A stretch of 64,000 nucleotides of DNA from Formicarius rufipectus (lineage: Eukaryota > Chordata > Aves > Passeriformes > Formicariidae), in contig VXAU01000186.1 in NCBI GenBank assembly GCA_013399695.1, positions 1,269,128 to 1,333,127 of the forward strand. The letters run 5' to 3'. Positions 30,201 to 45,200 of this stretch are shown piece after piece (the first letter of the stretch is position 1; each line of letters opens with the position of its first letter). Under the pieces are notes generated by a model. The model saw only the letters and a list, made by a program, of their open reading frames with translations. It searched no databases and had not been told where the DNA came from. The position numbers were made by a program, and so were the translations under genes.

Positions 30201-33200
30201 CATTTCAATATGGTGAATTCAGTATACATGGAATTATCATCACTTTTGGAGGGGAGGAAGGATGTTTCAACCTTGTACTTAATTGTACAGGTTTCACATG
30301 TGAGGTCTTTGGTTGCATATTTTTTAGAATACAAATTAATACTACTTGAAGTGGTACCTCTTCATATATTGACTTTAATAGAATCTTTCCTTGTATTTGG
30401 AAATATAGAGCTAAGTATGCTGGGAAAAATTCTAGGATAGGACAGAAGCTTCCTTTGTGCAGTGACACTGTTGTTAATTAGCTTTGTAGAGTACATCTGA
30501 ACATGTATTTGTTGCAGAAGGGTAACTGACTATTTCTAGCACGGAATGTAATATGTTAATATTGTATACTAAATGAACATGTGTTTTTGAAAAATTTTCC
30601 CAACAGCCAACCAGAAACAGCCTAGTTGATGCTGCTAAAATCTGGCCAAATATTCCTCCTCCAAGTGCACAGACTGCACCTGTTCCTATCCCAGTCTGTA
30701 ATGGCTGTGGAACCAAAGGAGCAGGAAATGAGAAGAGCTTGCTGCTGGCGAGCAGCCTTGGCAAATCACCACAGAAATATGGTAAACCACACTTGTTTGA
30801 TACTTCCATTTAGTGAATGTGCTTCTTTTAAATACTGTTGCAGAGCAAGGGTTCTCTTAAATTGCCTTGCTGTCTGGAAACTTATATAGAGTCATAGACT
30901 AAACAGGAAAAAAGTATCTTGTCTCTGTTTTGAAAGATCATGACTTGGATTTAAATGTTTTGACTACTTAGTTAACTCACTGTATTGTTTGTGTAGAGTT
31001 TTTGTTTCTTTACTGTTTTAAAAACTAGAAAAAGAAATTCTGAGAACTCATTTATGTTCCAGTGGTATATAGAGAAATTATTTTCAGCCATAATTTTAAA
31101 TTATTTTTCTCAGTCTAGGATCCATATGTCATAAAGGTGTAACAATTATAATAACAATATAGCTTTTTCAGTAGTCTTAAGAGGAAAATACTGTGTGAAA
31201 TAATTACGTGGTCTTCCTATAGTGTTAGTACTGCTTCAGTTACAAAATCACATATAATGTGAAAGCTGTAAACTTTAAAAAGTCACAGAAGAATAAAAAA
31301 TCAGATAGTTTTTCGGTTGCTTTACAACTACATGTGTTTTAAGGTTTTTTAAGGTGGAACCCAAATTAAGAGTCTTTACAAAACTTGAAGAGTAACTAAT
31401 AAACATATACCCAAACAAATGAGACATTTTTCTGGTGCACCTTATTTTCAATTCTCAGTTAACTTTAATTTGTAGCTTGCTCTGGACCTGTGAGGGTTTT
31501 GTCATTCCTCATTTTTCTAGTTGTTTTGTGAGCATGAAATAGCTGTATAATGTTAGTTTAAAATTAAGTAGGTCTTTTGGAGTGCTGAAACGCCAGAAAC
31601 TTAGCCTGCAATAGCAAAAATTCTTAACCTCACTCTCCTGACCTGTAGGATACCTCTGTGTTTGTTCTCTACTGCCTTAATTTTCTGTCATCACCACCAT
31701 TATACTGTTAATCTCATCCAGTTTTGGTTGGATTTATCTAATGCACAGCTTCCAAATTTGATGAGCTTCCATGTTTCACTTCCATTACTGATACAGCACC
31801 TGCTGAACTGAGTGTTACACAACCTCAGACAGCTTTTTGTGGCAGTTACCACCTCAGCAGTTGATAAATTTTTTTACAATACGTTGCTTGATTGTGTGAG
31901 AGCTTAAAAGTAAAGTTGAAGTTGTCTTGCATCTTCATCTTCATTTGACAGTGTTAAGGCTGATTTGTTAGAGTTCTTGAGGAAATAAAACCAATCTTGC
32001 ATTTCTGGGCATGTCACTCATAAAGCTGCCCATGTGCAAAGTTTATACTATGCAAAGTTTGACATTTTTTGTATTTGAAGATAAAAATGAAATGTGTTCT
32101 TAAACCTGCCCAGGGTCTCCGGAAGTTGCAATAACAGGCCAGGTTCTGGAGAACTTGCCCCCCATTGGAGTCTTCTGGGACATTGAGAACTGTTCGGTTC
32201 CCACGGGGCGTTCCGCTATCGCAGTCGTGCAGAGGATTCGGGACAAGTTTTTTAAAGGTCACAGAGAGGCAGAATTCATCTGTGTGTGTGACATTAGTAA
32301 AGAAAATAAAGAAGTTATTCAGGAGCTAAACAACTGCCAGGTATCAAAACAGCACCTGCTTGGTGAGAACTCATGCACTTTGAGTGTGCCAACAGTGATT
32401 CACATTCATTAAAGCTTGCTTTGCTTCTGTGGGTTTTGTGTATGAGCTTTTGTTTATGGGTGGAGTCTTTAATGCTGAATTTTTGCTGGTGAGATATTTT
32501 TTAAAACTGAAACTACATTATTGTAGACTACTGTTTAGTGTTTACAGGAGATGTTTTATCTCATTCAGTAAAATGTGGTGGAATTTGTGTTGTCCTTCAA
32601 ATCTGTGACTGAATGATAAAAGAACTAAGATTCTGTGAGCTTTTTTACTTGTTAGTGAGTACTCTGCTGATTGGTGAAGAGACACTTGCAAGGACATTAA
32701 TGGTATTGATGGAGGCACCTTTAATGCTACATATTTTTTCCATTCATACATTCTATTTCTTGAGGGATTTTTTTTAAAGTTTTTTTACTAACTTCTGTGT
32801 CAGAAATTTCCACCCCCTAAACTGCAGATATGATAACAGCTTGGCAGTTTATCTGCTTGTGTGAGGTAAAGCGAATCGATAGCAAGTACTTGCTATGTTT
32901 TCCAACCCTCTGTCAACTGAAGTTTTGTGGAATGTTTTTAGGGTGTGCAAGTTGTGATCTTTACCACAGATCAGCAGAAATCATCCTGAAGACACTACTG
33001 AACAACTGGGGTTGAAGTTGATTGCTCACTAGAACAGTTTGAGAACTGTGTGTGTTGTTCTGTTTCATGTGTGTGCGTTCATTTACCTGAATACAAGATG
33101 CATGTGAAGACTTGTAGTCAAACTTTAAAAAAACTGAATTCAAGCAAGCACAGTTCCCATTGAACCTTTTCTTCAGAGTGTATCTGTGTGTTTCCACAGG

Positions 33201-36200
33201 TGACTGTTGCACACATCAATGCTACAGCCAAGAATGCTGCTGATGACAAGCTCAGGCAGAGTCTAAGGAGGTTTGCTGATACACACACTGCACCTGCCAC
33301 TGTGGTTCTTGTGTCGAGTAAGTGTTGTACTCACCTACTGTGCAGAATTCAGTTCCTGTCTCCAGTGCTGCTTTTGCATATGACAGTATTTTGCTTTCCA
33401 AGGGTGGTGTTTAGGACCAGCTTTAACTGCCCTGCTGAAGAATTCTGAATGTCAGTGGCAGCAAGGGAAAAGTAGGGACAGTAACATGAGAACTTGGCTT
33501 AGTTCAGTCCCTGCTATCTGATGTCTTGAGTGTCAGTAGGTATGTGTGTACATACTGTCCAAAGGTAACTTTAGCAGGAAGCTGATAAAGTAAAACTCCT
33601 GCAGTTATGTTAGTGGTCTGAGGAAAATGTATTCGATATTTTTAATTCTCATAGCAGTGTATTTTACAGTTAAATATGCAGCCACTCAGCTGTGGAATTG
33701 CCACGTGTTGCCTTGGCTTTCTCCCTAAAGCTCAACCACTGTTTGCTGTAGAAATACCCAGTACCAGTCGAATGCCCTGCTGATGAATTGCTACAAGCTG
33801 CTGTTAAAAGGAAGCCCTTGTCTTGAGACTGAATGCAAACTGCTGATTTAAATTGTGTCTGTGGAGAAGCCTTGTAGCTGTTGGTGCTTTTTCATTGGAA
33901 ATTTTCAATGACAACTGCAGATCTCACTTGACAAGTTCTAGTTTTATTTCTTTAATCTGATCTTTTTAGCTTTGTAAGTGTTTCCTTGCCTATTTTTTTT
34001 TTTTCTCCAGCGGATGTCAACTTTGCTTTGGAACTGAGCGACCTGAGACATCGACATGGTTTCAGAATAATTTTGATTCATAAAAACCAAGCTTCAGAAG
34101 CACTCTTACATCATGCCCATGAGCTTATTTGTTTTGAAGAATTTATTTCAGACTTGCCACCAAGGTTACCACTGAAAATCCCGGTAAAGTTTTTAATTCT
34201 TGATGCAACAGATGTTTCTATGTGTCAAATTCCTTTTTTTTTTTTTTTTTTTTCTAATTTAGGAGGAGAGCAGGCTGGAATCACTTGTGTTAGGTTAGGG
34301 TGAGGCATCATGTTTGCTGTGTTTTTGATCATCGTCTGCATTTCAATTACTACTGTGTGTATGTTTGCCTTCTGTTTAAGACTGAAAGAATGAAACAATA
34401 AAACAAGCAAGTAAACTGAAAAGTGAAATAGCAAGGTCATGTTCTTATCAATAAATAAGGCACCTTACATGCTTTTCTTTCACTTGCAGAAAGTTTGGGT
34501 AAGAACTTAGTTGTTTGTTAAGACATCTTAAGGCTTTCTTAAGCCTTGAGCGACTGTCTTTTTTTTTTCTTGGGTTTTTCTCTTCCTTAGTGATTCCTTC
34601 TGGATTTGTTGTGTTGTCTTTGTACAGCACTCATGGATTTTTCTTGCTTTGAAGTAACTTCCTGAACTATGTGTTCAAGTGCCAGTGTAGAATATATAGC
34701 TTATTGGATGGTTAACAATGATGCTTTCTCATCTGGAGAATCAATCAGCTCTTGGTCCATTGATCAGGTTCTCTGTAGTTTCATCTAACTTTAAATTATA
34801 TTGGAGGTGGAAGTTTGAGGATCTAACCTGAGTTTGAGTGCTGCAAAAGGAATGACTTGAGGATGGGATGGAGATGGTGGGTGGGTGACATGTCACCAGA
34901 ACCAATGTAAAACTACTGGTTTAGAACAAGAGGATATTCTGACATAGTCAAATTAAAATCTCCCTCCCTTCCAACAGGCCTGCCATACGCTGTTATATGT
35001 CTATAATCTGCCAACAAACAGAGACAGCAAGAGTGTCAGCAATAGACTGAGGCGTTTGTCAGACAACTGTGGTGGGAAGGTGCTGAGCATTTCTGGAAGC
35101 AGTGCCATTCTCCGCTTCTTAAACCAAGACAGTGCTGAGCGCGCTCGGAAGAGAATGGAAAATGAAGATGTTTTTGGTAACAGGATCATTGTGTCTTTTT
35201 CTCCCAAAAACAAAGAACTTAATGAAACAAAAAGCTCTAGCTTTGTGGGAACTGAGAAGGTCAAGTCTCCAAAAAAAATCAGCAAGAACACAAAGCTGTG
35301 CCTCCTCAATAAAGACTCAAGTGATCAGTCTTCTGGTACCAAAGGCTCTGCTGGGAGAGGATTCCAGATTCATGGATCTGTCATCAAACCCACAAATGTT
35401 AAAAGTTTACAGGTATTGCTCTACCTTGTTCTGTATTCTTGCTTTTCCTTGTGTCCTGAGGATTGCTTTTGTTATGGTTGTATCTTTAAGTTGTCAGTCC
35501 AATTAAATGAATGAATTTTATAGTGGTGTTGCTGAATAACAGCTTGTAAAGCAGGTTGCAAGTATGCTTGCAAAGCAGACAATTAATTTGAGGGTGGTTG
35601 TTGCCTGTTCCTGCCCCTTTCTTCTTAATTTGGAAATACTGCTGCTACTTAGTCATGAATCTTAGCCAGTTTTGACCTTTGCACTGGTAATGAGTCTAAC
35701 ATCTCGAGTGATCCATTTGCTAATTTTCAGGAAAAGTAGGGCTAGGTCTACAGTGTAGCCAAGTATTTCAACTAATTGATAGTCTACTCTTTTCTTCCAC
35801 AGAAAATCAAAAATACCAATGAAAATGCTGTTGTCAGTCATCTACAGTTCCATCAGAAGGAAAACTTCTGGCAAGGCATGTCTGGTGCTTTTATGCTGAC
35901 CTTTTATCTCTCTCTTGTAGGAGCTGTGCCACCTTGAATCAAAGAACATCAGTAGAAATACAGAAAACCAGCAAGAACATCTGAGAGAGGAAATTTCTTC
36001 TCCTCAGAGTAACTCTAATGCAGCAATTTCTGTGTCTCTGGCAACCAAAAAAGTGGGAGCAGGAGAATCATCCTCTAAAAGTAGTCAGAAGTATGTTTAA
36101 AAACTTAAGAAATGTCAAAGTTATGCTGTTTTTAATGTAAATTCTGCAACATAATGTGTTTTTCTTTTTCTTACATGTACTTGTAAATAGAAAAGAGACC

Positions 36201-39200
36201 TCTGCCTCCAGGAGCATTACCAATTCCCCTGTAGATAAAAAAGATAAAGATGAAACTGTATTTCAGGTCAGCTATCCCTCTGCTTTCAGTAAGTTGACAG
36301 CCTCAAGACAGCTCAGTCCTTTACTCGTGTCTCAGAGTTGCTGGTCATCTCGGTAAGTCTGTGGTTTTTGGGAGGTGAAGTGAGACTTCTCCAATACTTG
36401 CACTGAGTATTTTGACAGTTACATGTGGAGTTGTGTATGCTAAGCACCTTTCTTATTACACTGACTTATGTGGAGACGAAAGGAATCCACGGTGGTGCTG
36501 TATAACAGCTAACAGAGGTTGGGGGTAAAGATAAGGTGGAGAGAACTCTTTTTATCAGAAACTCATGGTATGGCAATTGTTTCATGCAAACTTTGACTTT
36601 AAAACTTCTGAAAAGTCCTCAGAGGTGTTAGAGACATCTTAATTTCAGTGCCTTTGGCATTCTCAGTAGAGATCTATGCAGACTCATTATATTCCCAAAA
36701 ATTGTGTATCTGGTGTTTGCCAACTGTTAGAATCACGTGAATGAGTCTGACTTTTTAATGTACTAGTAGGATAGTAGAGTACTTGGTGCCAAATATACTA
36801 TTAAATTGGGTGACTTTGAAATACAATATGAGCTATTTTCTTTCTTCTCATAGAAAATACAGTTACAATGTTCTGCTTGTGGTGGAATTTGTTTTGCCTG
36901 CACAGATATGTACTAGGAAAATCCATTCAAAGTGCCTTATTTGTGCATTTAATCTGTTTCTCATTTTCTGACTGGCAGGGAGATGTGTGTGTATATATAG
37001 TAATTGTGCAATAGCTTCTTTAGCTCATGAATGTTTTTATTTTACCCAGGAGTATGTCTCCAAACCTTTCAAATAGATCGTCTCCACTCACCTTTAATGT
37101 AGTAAATCATACCAGTGGTGCAGACTGTGCTGATCCTTTTGCAAATGGTGCAGACATTCAGATCAGCAACATCGATTACAGATTGTCCAGAAAAGAGTTG
37201 CAGCAAAATTTACAAGAAATTTTCTCAAGATATGGCAAGGTAAAGGCTCAAATTTCTTTATTAAGTTTATTTTCTAAGTACTTCCTGTCCATGTATTTAG
37301 GAGCATGTTTATGGTCTAGCTTCAGGTGAGCAGTGATGGAAACCTATCTAAGCAGGACTTGTTAAAACTTTATTAAAAGGAGATATTATGGCTTTTTCCT
37401 TTAAAAAGATCAGGTCATCACTTGCACTAAGTTTTTGGGGTTTTTTTTTGCATGTCATGTTCATAGAACTTGTATTCTGAGATTTTGTATTTAAAATTGT
37501 TACTAAGTGGCTCCTCAGTCATGCAGGGAAGAGACTTAGGCTTTAACAGAATAACCTTTTTAAGCTGTTAGGCTGAATTTCAAATGTCAACTTAATCACA
37601 GTAAAAACTGAATTTGTTTTGAATAAGAAGTGATCAAAAGCAGGGGGAGTGTGAATTACTAAAAAGACATTATGGAAGGTAAGGTCACTTCCGCAGTAGT
37701 CCTGTTTGTCTGATCAGTGGATGACACTCTTCTGGCATAATCTACATGGGAAGATGATGCTCTTGTTAATGTCCAGATTCCCTGCACTTGGCTCTCGTTT
37801 GCATTGTCCTTTGCATTGTATTTGGCTCTTGGCCAAAGCAAGATGGTGCTGCTCTCGTGGTGCCTTGCCTGGGGTTAATATTCTGTTATAAATGTTTGAG
37901 GTGCTCCCTTCCTCAGGTCAAAAGTGTGGAGCTCAGTCCTCACACAGACTACCAGCTGAAGGCTCTGGTTCAGATGGAAAATCTTCAAGAAGCAATCAGT
38001 GCTGTCAACAGTCTTCACAGATACAAAATTGGCAGTAAGAGGATCCAGGTCTCATTAGCAACAGGAGCTGCTAATAAATCACTGTCTCTACTTAGGTAAT
38101 AAGCACTTTGGCATCTTCTTAATTGTCCTAGCACATATTTAGTAGCTGAAAGGGGACTTAAAATACTGATTAAAGAAATGATAGGGAAGTCAAATCCCTA
38201 ATGACCTGATCGATATGTTAAATACAACTAGATTACTTTTCAGTTTAGCATTTTTACACTGCTTGTACTCTGAGTTACATCTGAAGAGGCCCAATCTGAT
38301 TAATACTTTAATAGTTTCACTGCTATTCTTGCATAATACTGGTATACCTCTAACTTAATTTGTGCATCTGAGTTAAAGTTGCACTTGGCATCTTTATTTT
38401 TAATTTCCTCCAAGAAAGGGCATATGAATTGTGTCTTTGAGGATGGGTACGCAGTTGAAATGCTGTTGGTGTTTGCTTGATGTGTTTTAGATGGAAGATG
38501 GTACTAGCAAGAATATAAGCATTTATTTGCTTCATACTGAAAGAAAGCAGTAGGAAAAAGTTGTCATTGTTTATTCACAGAAGGAAACTGGTGCTTGGAG
38601 TGTAGAGTGTTCTACAATTATGTACTACTTGCCATTGTATAAGTTATATGTTTATTTGATTCTTGCCTTTTCAAAGTTTGTAATTTAATGATCAGACTGG
38701 TAACTCTTAATGCTGCAGTTTTGGTGTTGCATTTTATGGATGCCTGAATCTTACTGCCAGCTGTGAAAGATGCAGCTCCTTCAGACAAATGACCTGATGA
38801 GTTAGGAGAAATGTTGCTGTCTAAAATGGCAACTTTTGTAGTGCTGGAATGGAAGAGAATGCAATTTGTCCTGTTTTATTTATAACTCATGAACTGCATT
38901 TGTTATCTCACCAGATTGGGCTGGAGTCTAATAATAAAACATTAATTTTGTACTAATGCTGCGAAATTTCTTTTATAGCTCAGAAGCAATGTCCATTTTG
39001 CAGGATGCACCTGCCTGCTGTTTGCCTGTGTTCAAATTCACAGAAATTTATGAAAAGAAGTAAGTACTAAAGAGAACACAACAAGAATTTCTAAGAAGAG
39101 TCTGATCTTGTCTGATTGTTTACCATGACATACAGAGGGTAACTGAATGGAGAGTTACAGACTTTTGTGGTTAGATGTTGCAGCATATTTTGTATCCAGA

Positions 39201-42200
39201 GGCAATGACTAGGCTTCTTTAGAGAGTTCTATTTTCAGTATTTTACATAATTTTTCTGCATTGATAAGAATAGGTTAGCCACCTTAATGTTTTGCATAGA
39301 ATAGTTTCTAGCATATTGCTGTTTTTTAAATGCAGATTGCAGCCTGGCCTTACCTGTGTTTGTAACATACTTTTATTTGCACCTCTTCCTTTTAGGTTTG
39401 GCCATAAGTTAATTGTCTCTGACCTGTATAAGCTGACGGACACTGTGGCGATCCGTGACCAGGGTGGTGGGAGGCTCGTGTGCCTCCTGCCCAGCAGCCA
39501 GGCCCGCCAGAGCCCCTTGGGATCTTCCCAGTCACATGAAGGCTCCTCAGCAAACTGTAGCCCTATAATATTTGAAGAGTTGGAATATCACGAGCCTGTT
39601 TGTAAGCAGCATTGCCTGAATAAAGACTTTATGTAAGCTGTGTATAAAGTACTATAAAATGTTATAAATAATACCTGTAGAGGTATATTAAAGTTGAGGT
39701 ATTTATGTTCTCATAGCGTGCTCTGGACACTGCTTATATGCTTATGAGAACGAGTTAGAAAACAGTGAGGTGCACAGTGAATTCTTTAGGCAGTTCTCAT
39801 GGGTTAGTGTGTCCAGGCAGGATGACTGTGTTCCAGTACAGCTGCCAGGATTAAACACCTTTTGAACAGAAGCTGGAAGGTATATGATGTTCCTCTGCTG
39901 ATGTAGGGAGGGTGTACCTACTAGAGATTTCTATTAGCCTGAGTTTTATTACATAACGGTGGCTGGAACTGATTGTTCCTCTTTGTCCTCTGGCTACATT
40001 TAGTAAGCGATTCATGCTGGGTTGAAGGTTTCCTGAAGCCATGTATTAAGTTTTTTGTTTCATTCAGCAAGAAGCCAGGTTGTACTTCTAGAGCAGTTAT
40101 TAGATATTCACTGTTAATTGCCTGGTATGTGCTGCTAAAACTTCATTTGGATGTTTTAATTTAATGGCAATAGAAATGTGGTCATCTAAATGTTAACTTC
40201 TGGAAACTTGCTGTAGCTGTATGAATTTCTGTGGGGGGGAAAAAATGAAAGTTGTTTGTCACTCTACATAGTGCTATTGTCAGCTGGTCGCAGTATATTA
40301 TATGCATGTAGTATAATGTTTACTGTGGGTGTGTATGTGAGCACAGACATACTATTGTAAAGCTATGTGTAGAATAAACATATAAACTTGTACCTTTCTT
40401 TTTGCAGTGAGCATGAGTTTGATCCAGATTCTTACAGAATTCCTTTTGTGATTTTGTCTCTGAAGACATTTGCTCCTCAAGTTCATAGTCTTCTACAGAC
40501 ACATGAGGGTACTGTGCCTTTACTAAGGTAAAGTATTTCAATTTATGTTTATAGTGTAAGGTCTGATAGGATGAAGATTTAAAACTTCATGGAAATTACC
40601 TGTTGTATAAAAACTTTGGGTTTTGTGTAAATTGGTATGCTCTATAGCAAATAAGCGTACTATGAAATTATTACTTTTTAAATTCTTGTTGATCAGAAAC
40701 AGCACACTTATTTACAAATGTGTATTTTACAAAAATTAATGTCAGTTAAAGCTTCTTGCTTGTGAAGTGTCTCAAAATAGTGATATTTTTAGAAGAATTG
40801 TTATAGTGGTATTTTAGTGTATAATGGAAGCTTTTTTGTCTTTCAAAGTTTTCCTGATTGTTACATGTCTGAGTTCAGTGATCTTGAAATGGTGCCAGAA
40901 GGCCAGGGTGGTGTTCCTTTAGAACATCTGATTACCTGTGTTCCTGGAGTTAACATTGCCACTGCCCAAAATGGCATTAAAGTTATTAAATGGATACATA
41001 ACAAACCACCACCACCCACTGCAGGTAAATATCTTCATTTAAAACCTTTATTCTGAACTAATTTTCTTATGCTAAAAAGCTAAGCTCATAAATTCTTGTA
41101 ATAAAATAGACATGTTGTACAACTGGTAAACTCTTTATAAGATGAAGCTTCTAGCTTGAGTGTTCATACTTTGTATTTTCTCCTATGCTGTATCTTCTGT
41201 CCATAAATAAAGTGCAGTGCTCAGTGGAAGAATATTTGTGAAAGGTTCAGTAATGTGACTTTGTTTGCAGATCCTTGGCTTCTACGTTCCAAGAGCCCTG
41301 TGGGCAATCCCCAACTCATTCAGTTCAGCAGAGAAGTGATAGATCTCCTCAAAAGCCAACCATCCTGTGTCATCCCTGTCAGTAAATTCATCCCAACGTA
41401 CCACCACCACTTTGCAAAGCAGTGCCGCGTGTCTGACTATGGGTATTCCAGATTAATGGAGCTGCTGGAGGCAGTGCCTCATGTACTGCAAGTGAGTGAT
41501 ATGGCTGTGTTCGTTTTGAACTTGGGAATTGTATCTGCAACTATTGAAATTACCGGCTGGTATTGTAAAATAGGTGCTGTGCAATTACCTCGCCTGCCTT
41601 GAGAGAGATGGTTAACTGAACCTTGGTGGGTAGTTGTATTGAGATGCTGTTTCTGTGTAGTTTTTATTGTGCCTGTGCTTTCAGAGCAATTTCTGGGCAA
41701 GTTAACTCTTCTTTTAAGCCTCTGGAATAAAGTTTGGAGTGCTTTTTACCTGTGGATTGTGCTTGGGTAAGAGATCTTAATTGCACTGTGTATCACAAGA
41801 ACACGGCAAATGCTGAGATGTGTAGCTTGTGACTTGAAGGATTTATGTGTGAAATAGGTCATGTGATCTTATGTTACAAGCCCACTGTGGTCACATTAGC
41901 TTATTATTTTGAACATCAGTGGGCTGTAGAATTTTTAAATAACCAGTAGGAATGTGAAACAGTTGCAGTAGCACTCATGGGGGAAACACTGAATTTCTTG
42001 ATGACATATGTCAGTACAGAAAATGTGGGGCTTCATGAGGCTTCTGTTCCAAACACTGTCTCTACTATAGTCTGTATTTCTCACCTACCTATACTTGAAC
42101 TGGCTTTAAATACTTCTTCCTTAGGTTGCTAGAGGTGAGTGACCAAATGAAATTTTCTTTCAGATCCTCGGCATGGGCTCCAAACGCTTGTTAACCCTAA

Positions 42201-45200
42201 CACACAGGGCTCAAGTGAAGCGCTTTACTCAAGACCTGCTGAAGCTCCTCAAATCCCAGGCCAGCAAACAAGTTATTGTGAGGGAATTCTTGCAAGCTTA
42301 TCACTGGTAAGTTGTCTTTAATGAAACAACAACTATTGTGCAGACATGGCTATGAATGGTGGCTTTAATACCCAGTGCAAGACAAGTCAGCACTTGAAAT
42401 CCTAGTACAAAGCTGTGGCAGCTATGTTGCCTCTTCATTGTGATGTGAAAGTTCAAACTTCTAATGAAACTAAAAATTAAAAACTTTCTGGCATTCTCTA
42501 CTGCTTCCTTTAATACTAGGTTCATTTAATTTTGTGGGGGCTAGAAATGGGTTATTGTGTTTCATTGGTTCTCTTTGAAGCCATGGCTGCAAGGTTGGTT
42601 TTAAGCAAGTAGGTCGTGGCATGTTAACATGAACTATAAACTGAAAACTAAGGCTTTCTTCAGAGAAAAACATAAAATGAATAATTGTCAGGAGTTACTA
42701 CTTTAACTGCATCTAAAAATGGCAAAAATGAATATTAATATGTGTATGGAACATTTGGTTCTAGCATGATAACCAAAACTTCTATTTTTTATCTTTTAAC
42801 CTGTGATCTACTTTTGCATGTGTGCTGTTGTGCATCATGTGCCAATAGCACCTTTTTGGGAGTGCACTTCTCTCTTTCCACACCTGGCAAAAGCACGTTA
42901 CTGGTTGTTTCTAAATCTACTATGTGTAGAGTCAGTACTTGCCACTTGTTGAAACAGAGCATATGTGAAGTGTTCTTGCTTCTCAGAGATTTTGGTCAGA
43001 GAGGTGGGAAGACTAAAATGTGTCTTAATGTATTACATAGTATTGGGAAGCCTAATATGGTGTTTCCAGGATGTGGCCTCTGCCTTCTCTTGAGACTTAG
43101 TCTCATTTGAGAGTGTATTCCTGTAACTATTAAACAAATACAGACTATTGAAAGTGTAGCCATATGGAGCTATATACACAGCACAATTACACTTTTCCTG
43201 AAGCACTTAAAAATTGAGATTGAAAACTGTAACTTTACATTGTCACCTCAAGTAGTGTGAAGCATGCACTGGCTGATACGTACACAGTTCTTTGTTCTAC
43301 TGTCATGTGAGCAATCAGTGCATCTGATTTTCCTGGTTAGAATGGATTTCCATGTTTCTCCTTTGTTTCATGGGCTAGTGTTATTGCCAATATGAAAATT
43401 ATTTCCTTTTTTTCCCCCACACAGCACGCATTAATACTTATATTACACACAATTTTCTAAAACTTTCAGGTGCTTCTCTAAGGACTGGGATGTCACTGAG
43501 TATGGAGTGTGTGAGCTGGCTGATATCATATCAGAAATTCCAGATACAACCATCTGTTTGTCACAGCAAGACAGTGAAATGGTAATCTGTATTCCCAAAA
43601 GAGGTATGTCTATGTATCTCCTGTAGTGTTGCTAAGTAAATTGATCTTTGGCTATTTTAAAACTGTAGTAACTGAAGTGTATTGGAGTGGCTTAGGTTGT
43701 TGATTTGTAATTTTATTTCTACCTTTATAACTAAGTTGCTAACTTATAATGGAACAAACAGGAAAACATGTAGGAAAACACATAATATTCCTTCTGCATT
43801 TAGTTAAAATTTCTGGTTATTTCCATACAGAAAAAAATTACCAGTTAGCTATTTAAAATCTCCTAAAGTGCTGATCACCTGAGTATTTTGGACTTGAAAC
43901 ATATGAGCTTAGTAAAGGTCTTCAGTAGTAGAAGAAAATAGTGCCTCAGCAGGGTATGTGATTAGGCTGAAAATAGTGGCTGTATTTTCTTACTATGTTC
44001 TGTTGCATTTTTGAAGTGCTGTGATGTAGCTGTTGCTTTGTGTTTTTTAGAACGTACACAAGAAGAAATTGAAAGAACCAAACAGTTCTCCAAGGAGGTC
44101 GTGGACTTACTGCGCCATCAACCTCACTTTCGGATGCCCTTCAACAAATTTATTCCCTGTTACCACCACCACTTTGGTCGTCAGTGCAAACTTGCTTACT
44201 ATGGTTTTACAAAACTACTTGAACTCTTTGAAGCCATACCAGATGTCTTACTCGTAAGTTCTAGAATCTTAAGATGTACTGAAACATTCTCTGGGATCTA
44301 CACAACTGTTTCTGCCAAGGCTATATTTCTCACAAGCTTTAGTATGAGTTGTAAACTGTGAGTTGTAGACTATGCATCTGTAATGTTTAGAGAGCTGTGT
44401 TAAAGATCTTTTATAACTGTTCTGGTAAAACGGTCTGAGGATTGTGAGTTGGGCTGAGATGTGTAGCTTGTGACTTGAAGGATTTATGTGTGAAATAGGT
44501 CATGTGATCTTATGTTACAAGCCCACTGTGGTCACATTAGCTTATTATTTTGAACATCAGTGGGCTGTAGAATTTTTAAATAACCAGTAGGAATGTGAAA
44601 CAGTTGCAGTAGCACTCATGGAGAAATTCAAGAGGCTATCTGTTAACAAATTCAAGTTTCCTAAATTGGGTTACATCACAAAATTCAGGACACCAAAATT
44701 AGAGCTAAGACTCTTTAAAGTTGGGTTCAACTTGTTTTAAAATTTAGCTGCTTATTTTGTAGCATTTCAGACGTTACATCATTTTCTTTGCTGTATAAAC
44801 AGCTTTGAGGTGGCTGAGCCTTGCTGGATAGCAAGTGATTGCCTGCGAACGCTGGGTTTTAGCTGCAGACCACACTTTGTTCATCCAGACTGGCTAAATC
44901 ACTTCTCAGAGCATCACTTCTGCTTTGTAGGTACTGGAATGTGGGGAGGAGAAAATCCTCACCCTCACAGAGGTGGAGCAAGTGAAAGCAGTTGCTGCCC
45001 AGTTTGTGAAGCTGCTGCGGGGCCAGAAGGACAACTGCCTGCTGATGGCAGACCTGCTGCCCGAGTACAGCAAGACCTTCGGGTACTCCCTGCGCCTGCA
45101 GGACTACGATGTCAGCTCAGTGCCAGCTCTAATGCAGAAGCTCTGCCATGTTGTGAAGGTGAACTCTTATCTTTGGCATTTGTGTATGCAAGGTTGTGTT

